A stretch of 64,000 nucleotides of DNA. Source: Hirschia sp964352025. GTDB taxonomy: Bacteria > Pseudomonadota > Alphaproteobacteria > Caulobacterales > Hyphomonadaceae. The notes below the pieces were generated by a model, which was not told the origin of the DNA, did not search any database, and saw only the letters and a program-made list of their open reading frames with translations. This document shows positions 44,933-54,447 of this stretch, in pieces; within the stretch, counting starts at the first letter, position 1, and each line of letters opens with the position of its first letter. The translations under genes and the position numbers were made by a program. The stretch lies in NCBI GenBank assembly GCA_964352025.1, contig CAYGPZ010000006.1, positions 62,001-126,000 of the forward strand, given 5' to 3'.

Positions 44933-45388
44933 ATGACAATTGTCACCAAAAAACTCGTGTTAAAATACTCTCCTGCGCAAATGCAGGAGCTCGTCGCGGA
45001 CATAAGTAGTTATCCATCATTTATACCGTGGATAAGGTCTCTGCGTGTGCGATCGGAAAAGCAATCCGAAAGGATTTGGCAGGCACGGGCGACAGCATCC
45101 GTTGGGTTTAAAGGGTTTTCTGAAAGCTTCACGACCGATGTATCATCAAATACATCTACCGAATGTGTGGAGGTGAAGCTTGTGAAGGGGCCTTTCAAAC
45201 ACCTCCAAAATCAATGGAATTTCAAAGAAAACAAAGAGGGATGTGAGATCTCTTTTAAAATTGATTTCGAATTTTCCAATTTCATTCTACAGGCTCTTAT
45301 GAAAGCAAATGTCGACAGAGCTATCGACAAGCTCATTACCGTTTTCATTGACGAGGCTGACAGAAGATATGGGAATGCTTCATCTTAA
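44933..45388 (+). CDS. Coq10/RatA-type START-domain protein
   Basis: A 151-residue START-like (polyketide cyclase/Coq10) domain protein. It has the family N-terminus in which a Tyr-Ser-Pro and an SYPSFIPW segment (about 27-34) follow the first strand, SFTTDV in the middle and a long C-terminal helix. Coq10 proteins bind ubiquinone and help its use in respiration; the related RatA name comes from a ribosome-association claim. The lipA neighbourhood is standard in alphaproteobacteria. It starts 4 bases after lipA, and its stop codon overlaps the cinA stop on the other strand (45385-45388). Confidence 0.85.
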   Translation: MTIVTKKLVLKYSPAQMQELVADISSYPSFIPWIRSLRVRSEKQSERIWQARATASVGFKGFSESFTTDVSSNTSTECVEVKLVKGPFKHLQNQWNFKENKEGCEISFKIDFEFSNFILQALMKANVDRAIDKLITVFIDEADRRYGNASS

Positions 45389-45876
45389 TTATTGAGACGA
45401 TGCAGCATTTCAAAAGACTTCAATATGGCTTTCTTTCGGACATTGGACCTACCAATATCTCCAAACTGACAGGCTTCATGCAATGTTTCGCGGTTACGTC
45501 GCTTAACAGCTATGTGAACTAATCCAACTTGCTTCATAGGTGTTTGTCCACCAGGACCAGCTATTCCAGTTATTGCGACAGCTAGGTCTGCTTTTGAATT
45601 TTCCAGCGCGCCATCAACCATAGCAATTGCGGTCGGTTCTGAAACAGCTCCAAAATCAGCTAGAATATCACCAGAAACACCAAGCATATCTTGCTTTGCT
45701 CTATTTGTATAAACAACGAAACCACGATCAAGCGTTTTAGATGAACCCGGAATTTCGGTAATTAGACCAGCAAACAGGCCACCAGTACAACTTTCCGCCG
45801 TCGCCAACGTAAGCTTGTTGATCTGAGCCCGATTAAGAAAAAGCCGCGCTTGGTCCAATAATTGATCATCAAACAT
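45385..45876 (-). CDS. pncC: CinA C-terminal domain protein (nicotinamide-nucleotide amidase)
   Basis: A stand-alone CinA C-terminal domain of 163 residues. Homologues (PncC) deamidate NMN to nicotinic acid mononucleotide in the pyridine nucleotide cycle. Seen are ATAESCTGGLFAGLITEIPGSS with the likely catalytic Ser, then AVAITGIAGPGG (about 97-108). The N-terminal MoCF-like domain of full CinA is absent, the common alphaproteobacterial form. It is convergent with the Coq10-like gene with overlapping stops and downstream of ispDF on the same strand, 40 bases away. Confidence 0.9.
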   Translation of the reverse strand: MFDDQLLDQARLFLNRAQINKLTLATAESCTGGLFAGLITEIPGSSKTLDRGFVVYTNRAKQDMLGVSGDILADFGAVSEPTAIAMVDGALENSKADLAVAITGIAGPGGQTPMKQVGLVHIAVKRRNRETLHEACQFGDIGRSNVRKKAILKSFEMLHRLNN

Positions 45877-45916
45877 GTGTTATACCCCAAAGAAGTGCTA
45901 AATATTGTAATCAGTA

Positions 45917-47077
45917 TTAGGTTGGAATTATTTGAACGCTTGCCTGTGCCGCAATCCCCTCAGACCTCCCCGTAAACCCCAATTTTTCTGTTGTCGTTGC
46001 TTTAATACTCACCTGATCAGTACTTACTCCGAGTATATCAGCAGTCGTCATTTTCATCTGCTCCGCATGAGGACCTATTTTAGGTGCTTCACAAATTATC
46101 GTTAAATCGACATTCGCAATTATGTAATTTTCAGATTTCACTAGTTTTGCTGCATGTTCAAGAAAAACACTGGAAGCAACTCCTTTCCATTGAGGGTCAG
46201 TCGGCGGAAAGTGCCTTCCAATATCACCCTTTGCCAACGCACCGTATAATGCATCAGTGAGGGCGTGCCATGCTACATCAGCATCTGAATGGCCTTTCAG
46301 TTTTTTCGAATAAGGAATTTTCACACCACAAAGCGTAACAAAATCGCCATCTTGAAAAACATGGACATCAAATCCTGAGCCTATTCGAGGAAACTTCAAC
46401 ATGCTCTCGTCTTTGTCAGTCATCAGCTTTTCCAGAAGGTGTAGATCATCTGCATGAGTGAATTTCATCAAGCGATCAACTCCCTGAACCAATTTTAGCT
46501 TCATGTCTAACGCTTGTGCCGCTTCTAGATCGTCAACAAACTCTACATTTAGTCCGGAATTAGCTTTGAGGATTTTGGCATAATCAAATGCTTGCGGTGT
46601 TTGAATTCTCATCATTTGAGATCTATCAACACTGCTCACATTACCACTAGCGTCAACATTCTTAATTGCATCAACAACAGGCAGAGCAGGGGCTGCTCCA
46701 TCATGAGTTTTCAAAGCTTCAATCAGTGAATCCAGTATATTAGGGGTGAGACCGGGACGAGCGGCATCATGTATGAATACATGATCTGGTTCTTCTGACC
46801 TGAGCGCATTTAAAGCATTTCGGACACTATCTGCTCGCTCATTTCCACCAATGACTATCTGGACATTTTTATAATTTAAACAAATTTTCTCAGCGAATTG
46901 CACGTAATTTTCCGAAACGACAACAACGATTTTCTTAAACGCTGCATGTTCGGAAAAAGCCTTCACACTCCACTCAAGGACCGAACGTCCGCACAGATTA
47001 GCGAATTGTTTAGGTGTATCTAGGCCCGTCCTTGAGCCGACACCTGCAGCGACAATAATAGCGACGTTTCTTTCCAT
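45917..47077 (-). CDS. ispDF: Bifunctional IspD/IspF enzyme
   Basis: Two MEP-pathway steps in one 386-residue chain. The IspD domain (about 1-222) begins with AIIVAAGVGSRTGLDTPKQF and has HDAARPGLTP; it makes CDP-methylerythritol. The IspF domain (about 230-386) shows RIGSGFDVHVF with the metal-binding Asp and His, GHSDADVAWHALTDALYGAL, DIGRHFPPTDP and ATTTEKLGFTGRSEGIAA. The fusion is typical of alpha- and epsilonproteobacteria. With dxr at the other end of the window, three of the MEP steps are encoded here. It is divergent from dusB over 117 bases. Confidence 0.97.
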   Translation of the reverse strand: MERNVAIIVAAGVGSRTGLDTPKQFANLCGRSVLEWSVKAFSEHAAFKKIVVVVSENYVQFAEKICLNYKNVQIVIGGNERADSVRNALNALRSEEPDHVFIHDAARPGLTPNILDSLIEALKTHDGAAPALPVVDAIKNVDASGNVSSVDRSQMMRIQTPQAFDYAKILKANSGLNVEFVDDLEAAQALDMKLKLVQGVDRLMKFTHADDLHLLEKLMTDKDESMLKFPRIGSGFDVHVFQDGDFVTLCGVKIPYSKKLKGHSDADVAWHALTDALYGALAKGDIGRHFPPTDPQWKGVASSVFLEHAAKLVKSENYIIANVDLTIICEAPKIGPHAEQMKMTTADILGVSTDQVSIKATTTEKLGFTGRSEGIAAQASVQIIPT

Positions 47078-47194
47078 CAGAACTCAATGCCTCTCTTTTA
47101 ATCACCAATAAGCGTGATTTTGTCTTGATTCCGTAATAAATGCGTTTAAGCTGCACAAATATTAGGCTGTATAAGTCGCATCCGGTGTATTCTA

Positions 47195-48202
47195 ATGATC
47201 TCTGTTGGTAACGTCCACATTGATAATCCTGTATTTCTTGCACCTATGTCAGGTGCAACGGATGCGCCGTTTCGGCGGCAAGCGTCAAGGTTTGGTGCGC
47301 CTGTTGTTGTCACAGAGATGATCGCCGGCTCAGAACTCGCAACAGGTCGCAAAGATATGCTTTGGCGGATAGCTAAGCCAGAAAACACATTTCCTTTTGT
47401 AGTACAATTGGCTGGACGAGATCCCAAGTGGATGTTTGAGGCAGCAAAGTTAGCTTCTAACGCTGGCGCGGATATTGTTGACATAAATATGGGATGCCCG
47501 TCTCGACAAGTCACTGGTGGTCAATCTGGTTCAGCATTGATGCGTGATTTAGTATTAGCGCGAGAACTTATCATTGCGACAAGAGAAGGCGCTAAACGTC
47601 CAATTAGTGTCAAGATGCGACTTGGCTGGGATGACAACTCACTTAACTCACCTGAATTAGCTCAGATTTGCGAAGAAGAAGACGTAAAACTCCTGACAGT
47701 CCACGGCAGAACAAGATGTCAATTTTACGAAGGCAAAGCGGACTGGCACAAAGTCAGGAATGTAAAACAAGCCTGTAATCTTCCTGTAATTGTAAATGGT
47801 GACATAAAAGACGTTAAAACTGCATTGGAAGCCAGAGACCTTTCCAGTGCCGATGGTGTTATGATAGGTCGCGCCGCAATGGGGCGTCCGTGGCTGATGG
47901 GGCGTATAGCAGCCCACCTTAATAAAACTGCATACAAGGAACCTAGTTGGATCACCAAAATAGAGTCCTTGGCTGAGCAGTTAAAGGACAGTGTCATTTT
48001 ATATGGTGAAAGGTTAGGTGTACGCGTTTTTCGCAAGCACTTAGCGGCCTTTGTCGATACGGCGGAAGAACTTCAATTAGGCCTTCAAGAGCGCAAAGAA
48101 CTACGTGGAAAACTTTGTCGGATTGGCGATAGTTCTGATCTAAGCAAATCAATCAAATCTTTGTTGAAATTAGTAAAGCTTCCAGAGGAAGCACATTTAT
48201 GA
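47195..48202 (+). CDS. dusB: tRNA-dihydrouridine synthase B
   Basis: FMN enzyme reducing uridine to dihydrouridine in tRNA (formerly NifR3). The product has 335 residues. The FMN-binding N-terminus VFLAPMSGATDAPFRR is followed by VQLAGRDP, the catalytic Cys101 in INMGCPSRQV, SVKMRLGWDD, LTVHGRTRCQFY, VNGDI and GVMIGRAAMGRPW. The stop overlaps the ntrB start by four bases (ATGA), the conserved nifR3-ntrB-ntrC arrangement. Confidence 0.97.
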   Translation: MISVGNVHIDNPVFLAPMSGATDAPFRRQASRFGAPVVVTEMIAGSELATGRKDMLWRIAKPENTFPFVVQLAGRDPKWMFEAAKLASNAGADIVDINMGCPSRQVTGGQSGSALMRDLVLARELIIATREGAKRPISVKMRLGWDDNSLNSPELAQICEEEDVKLLTVHGRTRCQFYEGKADWHKVRNVKQACNLPVIVNGDIKDVKTALEARDLSSADGVMIGRAAMGRPWLMGRIAAHLNKTAYKEPSWITKIESLAEQLKDSVILYGERLGVRVFRKHLAAFVDTAEELQLGLQERKELRGKLCRIGDSSDLSKSIKSLLKLVKLPEEAHL

Positions 48203-49275
48203 TTATTACAAAAAACAATATTCCAGAACAAATATTAGATACGCTACCTGTCGCTGTCATCTGCGTGAATCAATCCAATAGTATTATTTTTGCCAACCCG
48301 ATGGCTGAAACGCTACTTTGTCAGAGCATGGCACTATTGAAAGGCGCAAAACTCGATACGATAACTTCAGAAGACTCCGCGATTGTTGACCTTTTAGAAA
48401 GAGCTCGCCATGATGGCGGCACGGTATTCGCAAGGAATATTATTCTTTCAGGGCCGTATATAGCTCCCGTAAATATAGACGCTACTGCTGCACAATCTCA
48501 ATCAGATCAAATGATAGCAGTCAGTCTGACTCCAGCCGCACACCAAGCCGATCATGATTCAAAAAGCCAATCTGCTGCAATGGCTGAAGTCGCTCGCATT
48601 CTTGGACACGAAGTAAAAAATCCGCTAGCAGGAATTGTCGGTGCAGCTCAACTTCTTGCGCGCCAAGCCAGAGACGACCAACAGTCAATGCTAACTCTAA
48701 TTCGAGAAGAAGGCGCACGAATTGGGCGCCTCGTTGATCGATTTGCAGCTTTTGAAACGTTTTTCAGCCCACGTCCAGCAATGACAAATGTCCACCAAAT
48801 TCTTGATAGAATTATGGAAATGTCATCAGCGAGCTTTGCATCCAATATCAAAGTGACTTTTAGGTTTGATCCGTCATTGCCTGACGTTTTTGTTGATCCT
48901 GATCATATCCACGAAGCTTGCTTGAATTTAGTAAAGAATGCAGCTGAAGCGATAAATGAAAGCCATAAAAACGGCCAGATACATATAGCCACTCGCTACA
49001 GAGCAGGTGTGAGAATGCGCCACTCCAAAAATGGAGAACAATCACGATCAGGCGCTATCGAAATTTCAATTAAAGATAATGGTCCAGGCGTTCCAAAGTC
49101 AGTTGCCGATCAAATATTCACTCCGTTTTTCACCACCAAAGAAGCGGGAGCAGGGATCGGCCTGACTGTCGTCGCTGAAATTATTTCGGCACATGGTGGC
49201 TTCGTAGAGCTGGACAATTCCCCCACTGGGGCCTGTTTTAAACTTCTTCTTCCAATATCCAAATCTAATTCATAA
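48199..49275 (+). CDS. ntrB: Nitrogen regulation sensor kinase NtrB
   Basis: Cytoplasmic histidine kinase that phosphorylates NtrC under nitrogen limitation, controlled by PII in relatives. The product has 358 residues. A PAS domain covers about 8-110, the phosphoacceptor is His137 in ILGHEVKNPLAG, and the ATPase domain has N-box LNLVKNAAEAI, DNGPGVP, FTPFFTTKEAGAGIGL and the final G box. It is coupled to dusB upstream and 11 bases ahead of ntrC. Confidence 0.96.
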   Translation: MIITKNNIPEQILDTLPVAVICVNQSNSIIFANPMAETLLCQSMALLKGAKLDTITSEDSAIVDLLERARHDGGTVFARNIILSGPYIAPVNIDATAAQSQSDQMIAVSLTPAAHQADHDSKSQSAAMAEVARILGHEVKNPLAGIVGAAQLLARQARDDQQSMLTLIREEGARIGRLVDRFAAFETFFSPRPAMTNVHQILDRIMEMSSASFASNIKVTFRFDPSLPDVFVDPDHIHEACLNLVKNAAEAINESHKNGQIHIATRYRAGVRMRHSKNGEQSRSGAIEISIKDNGPGVPKSVADQIFTPFFTTKEAGAGIGLTVVAEIISAHGGFVELDNSPTGACFKLLLPISKSNS

Positions 49276-49286
49276 AGGCAAATATA

Positions 49287-50705
49287 GTGAGCGGCCCTAC
49301 AATTCTAGTTGCAGATGATGATTCCAGCGTACGCTTGGTAATAAGCCAAACTTTAGCTCAGGAAGGATATCATGTTCGATCAACAAACACTGCATCTACT
49401 CTGTGGAAGTGGATAGAGGCTGGAGAAGGGGACCTGTTGATAACAGACGTCTATATGCCCGATGAATCTATATTCGATATAATGCCTCAAATTCGTCAGG
49501 AACGCCCAGAATTACCGATCATAGTAATAAGTGGTCAAAGCACGGTTCTGACAGCAACAATGGCATCTGACCACGGCGTATATGACTATATGCCCAAACC
49601 GTTCGATATTGATGCGCTCGCAAATTCGGTAAAACGAGCACTTCAGAAGCGTTCAATTAAAGGTATTGAACCAGCCAGCCGCAAAGCAGAAAAAGACGAA
49701 GCACTTCCGCTCATTGGTCGATCTGTTCCAATGCAGAATGTTTATCGCGTTATAGCGCGGGTGATGAATACTGATCTTACTGTTCTAATCGAAGGTGAAA
49801 GCGGAACAGGTAAAGATCTATGCGCCAGTGCTGTCCACGACCTTGGGAAAAGGAAGAATGGACCATTTGTGGCTGTAAGTCTCGCTGCTCTACAAAAAGA
49901 GCAAGTGGAAGCAGACTTATTTGGAGTGGCTACCGATAGCGAAGCTACATCAGTGGGCCGCGTGGGAGAGGCCAACGGCGGAACTCTTTATCTGGATGAA
50001 GTTGGCGACATGCCACTTGAAGCTCAAACACGACTCCTTAGATTTTTACAGGATGGACAATATTCTTCTCAGGGCGGCGGTCCAGTAAAACAATCCGATG
50101 CTCGCATAATTGCATCAACGAAACACGATCTGCGAACTCTCGTTGAGCAGGGACTATTCCGAGAAGACCTTTATTATCGACTAAATGTCGTTTCTCTGTC
50201 TCTTCCTCCGTTACGTGAACGCAAAGAAGATATTTTGGAATTAGCTGGTGCATTTTTAGTGCGCGCCAAACGTGAGGGTTTACCCGAAAAACAATTGGAT
50301 AAATCAGCTTACGACCTTCTTAGCGCTTACGACTGGCCAGGAAACGTCAGAGAGCTAGAGAACCTTATCAGACGCCTTGCAGCCCTAAGCCCTGAGCCAG
50401 TAATTTCAGCACGCGAAATTGAACGCGAAATGCAATCAGGGTCCAAGCCTGAAAAAGAGACGAATGCATTCGAATCTGAAGTAGAAGCGTTGCTTTCTCG
50501 TCACTTCATGGCTCGAATGAGCATCGCAAATGAGGCTGATGGAACCATTTATCCCAATGTTATTGAGCAGGTTGAGCGTCCTCTTCTTAAACTTGCGTTG
50601 GCAGCAACGAACGGTAACAAGGTTAAAGCCGCTTCTCTACTTGGGCTAAACAGAAACACTTTACGTTCCAAAATCAACAGCTTAGGGTTATCCGATGAAG
50701 ATTAA
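49287..50705 (+). CDS. ntrC: Nitrogen response regulator NtrC, lacking GAFTGA
   Basis: The product has 472 residues from a GTG start with AAAGG 8 bases upstream. The receiver domain has Asp54 (LITDVYMPDE), the AAA+ domain has Walker A GESGTGKD (170-177) and LYLDEVGDMP, and the Fis-type HTH has KAASLLGLNRNTLRSKI. Between LFG (211-213) and GGTL there are 17 residues with no GAFTGA, whereas E. coli NtrC has 21 including GAFTGA. That loop contacts sigma-54, so this NtrC probably does not remodel sigma-54 polymerase. Rhodobacter capsulatus NtrC, which also lacks the motif, works with housekeeping polymerase. It follows ntrB in an operon. Confidence 0.95.
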   Translation: MSGPTILVADDDSSVRLVISQTLAQEGYHVRSTNTASTLWKWIEAGEGDLLITDVYMPDESIFDIMPQIRQERPELPIIVISGQSTVLTATMASDHGVYDYMPKPFDIDALANSVKRALQKRSIKGIEPASRKAEKDEALPLIGRSVPMQNVYRVIARVMNTDLTVLIEGESGTGKDLCASAVHDLGKRKNGPFVAVSLAALQKEQVEADLFGVATDSEATSVGRVGEANGGTLYLDEVGDMPLEAQTRLLRFLQDGQYSSQGGGPVKQSDARIIASTKHDLRTLVEQGLFREDLYYRLNVVSLSLPPLRERKEDILELAGAFLVRAKREGLPEKQLDKSAYDLLSAYDWPGNVRELENLIRRLAALSPEPVISAREIEREMQSGSKPEKETNAFESEVEALLSRHFMARMSIANEADGTIYPNVIEQVERPLLKLALAATNGNKVKAASLLGLNRNTLRSKINSLGLSDED

Positions 50706-50735
50706 TCGGTTTTTCCAACGGAAAATTGAAACCAT

Positions 50736-50766
50736 GTAAATACTCGTAATTTAATTTTCTATTTAC
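50736..50766. repeat. Inverted repeat in the ntrC-ntrY gap
   Basis: GTAAATA (50736-50742) and TATTTAC (50760-50766) are perfect 7-bp inverted arms separated by 17 AT-rich bases. They could pair as an mRNA hairpin or form an operator; no T-run follows. Confidence 0.35.
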
Positions 50767-50786
50767 GAAATAGCATGTTGCGTTTA

Positions 50787-50812
50787 TGTATCAGTGTGTC
50801 CAGATTGATACA
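50787..50812. promoter_or_regulatory. Operator-like inverted repeat before ntrY
   Basis: TGTATCA-N12-TGATACA, perfect 7-bp arms, ending 17 bases before the ntrY ATG. The geometry suits a dimeric regulator or a short hairpin in the leader. No sigma-54 -24/-12 element is seen. NtrX autoregulation is one possibility, not shown. Confidence 0.45.
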
Positions 50813-50829
50813 GTAATAGTAAGCGCTGC

Positions 50830-53052
50830 ATGCGAACACCTAGTATAAAACTAAAGTCACCTACTAATTTTGGTCCTGTCGGCGCAGCAGTACTAAGAGC
50901 ACTTTTTGCTATTTCAGCGATTGTTGCAACGATTACGACTTATCTTTCCGTAGCTGACTCAAGCAACACATCGGCAGCAACCAGCCCAATGATGACGGGC
51001 TTACTTATTGCCAACCTATTGATCATTTGTATCCTCGCGGCCGCGTTAATGGCGAGGATCTATAGGCTGTTCAAAGAGAACCGGAATACTCAAGGTGGCG
51101 CTCGGCTTAGGCTCCGCATTATTGCACTATTTGGTTTAGCCGCAATGGTTCCAACTATTATTGCCGCCATGCTTGGAACACTTATAAATAGTAGTGTTGA
51201 AAACCTATTCTCTGGCCGTGTTTACGCCGTCATTGAAAACGCCTCTGATGCAATGGAAGCTTCACAGTCAGCAGTGATCAATGAAGTCGCGCAAAACTTA
51301 AGGGAAGTCGCAAAAGACATGAATGATCCTGCTGTTGTGGCAGCATTCACTGAGGCACCAGCTCAATTCCAAGAATTTTTGATCGCTGAATCGCAACTAA
51401 GAAACCTACCGGTTCTTATTATTTTTGATTCTTCTCGAGCTGCACTTTATTCGACAAACACTGATTTACTTACAGATGTTGAAGAAATGTCTGAGCTGAA
51501 TTGGATTGCCGCACAGAATGGACAGGTCGCGATCGATGTTTCAAAAGACTTTGTGATTAGCTCTCTTATAAGACTTCAAGCTTATGATAATGTATACGTT
51601 TTTGGTGCAGTTCAGGGCCCTAAGGCTATAGCAACCCAACTAAAAGCGACCCAAGCTGGATTCGCAGAATATCGCGCAGCTGAAGACCGAAAGAACTCTC
51701 TAAGAACTGTATTTGTTTTGTCCTATATTGAATCGGCTCTGCTGGTTTTACTTGGTACCGCATGGTTAGGAATGTATTCGGCTGGCTTAATTGCAAAACC
51801 AATAGGAGATTTAGCATCAGCGGCGAGGGCAGTTCGAGATGGAGATCTTTCAGTCAGGCTCGATCGCCCTAAAGGCCGCGATGAAATCGATGATCTTTCA
51901 CAGGCATTCAACCAAATGACAATGCGCCTATCTAGGCAAAGAAGAGATTTGGACTCCGCAAGGATAGACGCAGAAAACCGTTCTGAGTTTATTGAGACAG
52001 TACTGTCAGGCGTAGAAGCTGGCGTGTTACGCGTAGATTCAAAATTCACAATTATGCTGGCAAATGCTTCGGCGAGCAGAATGCTAGAAATTCCAATCGA
52101 AGACCTTCATAGCGGCTTGCTTCACGAGGTAGCGCCAGAGTTTTTATCGGCGTTGCGTCAGACTGTAGAAGCTGATGAAACGACCGGAAGCAATATACAA
52201 ATATCGAGCAATGAAGGAGTGAAGGAAATTCATGTCAGGATTTCACCTGAAGCTGAACGCGATGGGTATGTGCTAACTTTTCACGACACGACTCGATTGG
52301 TTGCCGGCCAAAGACAAGCAGCTTGGAGAGATGTGGCCCGTCGTATTGCCCACGAAATAAGAAACCCTTTAACGCCGATACAATTATCAGCCGAGCGAAT
52401 CCGCCGCCGTTTTGGAAAGCAAATTACGACCGACAAAGAGACCTTCGACAATTGTACGGAGACTATTTTACGTCAGGTTGGCGATATAGGTCGAATGGTT
52501 GAAGAGTTTTCTTCCTTCGCGCGAATGCCCAAACCAACATTGGCTCCATTTGATTTATGCGAGTTGGTACAAAATATTGCGTTTGCACAGAGACTAGCAT
52601 CTCCGACGGTAGCTATTAATTCAGATACACCAGAGACGAAAATAATAATGACTGGTGATGAACGATTACTTGGGCAAGCCCTGACAAATATCGTTAAAAA
52701 TGCACGAGAATCAGTAGAGCGTCATATTCTTACTGGTGAAATCAAAACCGGAAGTGTTTCGATGGCTATTACAGACCACGGAGAACAGGCTTTATTGACG
52801 ATATGTGACACGGGACAAGGCTTTCCTGTCGAAGAAAGATCTAGACTGCTCGAGCCCTATGTAACAACTCGTGAAACTGGCGTCGGATTAGGCTTGGCGA
52901 TTGTAAGCAGGATAGTTGAAGATCACGGCGGAACAATAACGCTGGGAGACAATGAAAAGACTGAATCAGGCGCACGCGTCGATATCACTCTTCCTCTCAG
53001 CCACACTAAAGATGAGGACGAATTTAAATCCTCCAGCGAAGGAGTAGCGTAA
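50830..53052 (+). CDS. ntrY: Membrane sensor kinase NtrY
   Basis: Transmembrane histidine kinase paired with NtrX; in relatives it responds to nitrogen or redox state. The product has 740 residues. Three N-terminal helices fall in about residues 18-120, followed by a periplasmic region of about 150 residues and another helix at about 298-318. A HAMP linker (KPIGDLASAARAVRDGDLSVRL), a PAS domain (about 385-470) and the kinase core follow, with His508 in RRIAHEIRNPLTP and ATPase motifs IVKNARESV and ETGVGLGLAI. Its stop TAA overlaps the ntrX ATG by one base. Confidence 0.96.
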   Translation: MRTPSIKLKSPTNFGPVGAAVLRALFAISAIVATITTYLSVADSSNTSAATSPMMTGLLIANLLIICILAAALMARIYRLFKENRNTQGGARLRLRIIALFGLAAMVPTIIAAMLGTLINSSVENLFSGRVYAVIENASDAMEASQSAVINEVAQNLREVAKDMNDPAVVAAFTEAPAQFQEFLIAESQLRNLPVLIIFDSSRAALYSTNTDLLTDVEEMSELNWIAAQNGQVAIDVSKDFVISSLIRLQAYDNVYVFGAVQGPKAIATQLKATQAGFAEYRAAEDRKNSLRTVFVLSYIESALLVLLGTAWLGMYSAGLIAKPIGDLASAARAVRDGDLSVRLDRPKGRDEIDDLSQAFNQMTMRLSRQRRDLDSARIDAENRSEFIETVLSGVEAGVLRVDSKFTIMLANASASRMLEIPIEDLHSGLLHEVAPEFLSALRQTVEADETTGSNIQISSNEGVKEIHVRISPEAERDGYVLTFHDTTRLVAGQRQAAWRDVARRIAHEIRNPLTPIQLSAERIRRRFGKQITTDKETFDNCTETILRQVGDIGRMVEEFSSFARMPKPTLAPFDLCELVQNIAFAQRLASPTVAINSDTPETKIIMTGDERLLGQALTNIVKNARESVERHILTGEIKTGSVSMAITDHGEQALLTICDTGQGFPVEERSRLLEPYVTTRETGVGLGLAIVSRIVEDHGGTITLGDNEKTESGARVDITLPLSHTKDEDEFKSSSEGVA

Positions 53053-54425
53053 TGGCTCAAGATATATTGGTTGTTGACGACGAAACAGACATTAGAGAAC
53101 TGGTTGGGGGGATTCTAGAGGACGAAGGGTATACGGTTCGTACCGCCGCAGATGCCATACAAGCAATGGATGCTGTACGAGAACGTGCGCCAAACCTTGT
53201 CGTTCTCGATGTATGGCTTAAAGGATCCGAGTTTGATGGCTTAGAAATATTATCCATGCTCAAAGAGATGGATTCTAATATGCCTGTAATCATTATGTCA
53301 GGACACGGTACTGTTGAGACTGCGGTCACCGCCATTCGCAATGGAGCATATGATTACCTCGAGAAACCGTTTAATTCTGACAAGCTTTTAGTCTTAACTG
53401 AACGTGCTTTAGAAACAGCCGAGCTAAAACGCGAAAACAAACGTTTGAAAACAAAAGCTGTTACTAGTGATGAATTGATAGGCGATAGCCACGCCACACA
53501 TCAATTAAAGGCATCCATTACAAAAGTTGCTCCGGCCAATAGTCGTGTTCTCATATCTGGAGCTCCAGGCGTCGGTAAAGAACTCGTCGCAAGAATGATC
53601 CATGCTCAATCGTCTCGTAAGGACGGACCTTTTGTCGTCGTGAGTGCAGCTTCAATCGCACCAGAAAGCATGGAGCTTGAGCTTTTCGGAGAAGAGGATG
53701 CCGAAGGAAGACCTTGTAAAATCGGCCTGTTTGAACAAGCCCACAATGGTACGCTTTTGCTAGATGAAGTGGCAGACATGCCATCCGGAACTCAGTCAAA
53801 AATCCTACGCGTTCTCATTGATCAACGCTTTAAACGTAAAAATGGAAATTCAGACGTACGCGTAGATGTCCGCGTTATTTCTACGACGGCCAGAAACTTA
53901 CAAGACGAAATAGAGGCTGGTCGGTTCAGAGAGGACCTATTCTATAGACTTAGCGTTGTTCCGATTTCGGTCCCATCATTGGAAAGCAGACGTGAAGATA
54001 TAAACGCACTCACCGTTCATTTTTCTAACATGATAGCTGAATCTTCCGGTCTACCTTCTAGAGTATTTTCAGAAGAAGCATTAGCTGTTCTTCAATCTTC
54101 AGAATGGCCTGGTAATGTTCGTCAACTAAGAAATATGGTTGAACGCATAATGATACTGGCAGGCGGAGATAGCAGCCAAAAAATTATGCCTGACCATCTT
54201 CCCCTAGAAAAAAACGGGTCTGGCAACAATACTGCATCACTTGAGACAATATCACTTCCTCTGCGCGATGCGCGGGAAAAATTTGAAAGAGAATATCTAA
54301 CCTTACAAATTACTAGATTCGGCGGAAATATTTCTAGAACCGCTGCATTTATTGGTATGGAAAGATCCGCTCTGCATAGAAAACTAAAAGCCTTAGGCGT
54401 AGACACTTCTGCTGATAAGGTTTGA
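53052..54425 (+). CDS. ntrX: Response regulator NtrX
   Basis: The product has 457 residues. The receiver domain has Asp53 (VVLDVWLKGSEFDG). The AAA+ domain has Walker A GAPGVGKEL, LLLDEVADMP and FREDLFYRL, and the Fis-type HTH has ISRTAAFIGMERSALHRKL. As in other alphaproteobacterial NtrX proteins the GAFTGA loop is missing: LFG is followed by EEDAEGRPCKIGLFEQAH. It is therefore expected to act with sigma-70 polymerase. It is coupled to ntrY, and trkA follows after 22 bases. Confidence 0.96.
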   Translation: MAQDILVVDDETDIRELVGGILEDEGYTVRTAADAIQAMDAVRERAPNLVVLDVWLKGSEFDGLEILSMLKEMDSNMPVIIMSGHGTVETAVTAIRNGAYDYLEKPFNSDKLLVLTERALETAELKRENKRLKTKAVTSDELIGDSHATHQLKASITKVAPANSRVLISGAPGVGKELVARMIHAQSSRKDGPFVVVSAASIAPESMELELFGEEDAEGRPCKIGLFEQAHNGTLLLDEVADMPSGTQSKILRVLIDQRFKRKNGNSDVRVDVRVISTTARNLQDEIEAGRFREDLFYRLSVVPISVPSLESRREDINALTVHFSNMIAESSGLPSRVFSEEALAVLQSSEWPGNVRQLRNMVERIMILAGGDSSQKIMPDHLPLEKNGSGNNTASLETISLPLRDAREKFEREYLTLQITRFGGNISRTAAFIGMERSALHRKLKALGVDTSADKV

Positions 54426-54447
54426 CGGAAATTTTAGGTCATAGCTA

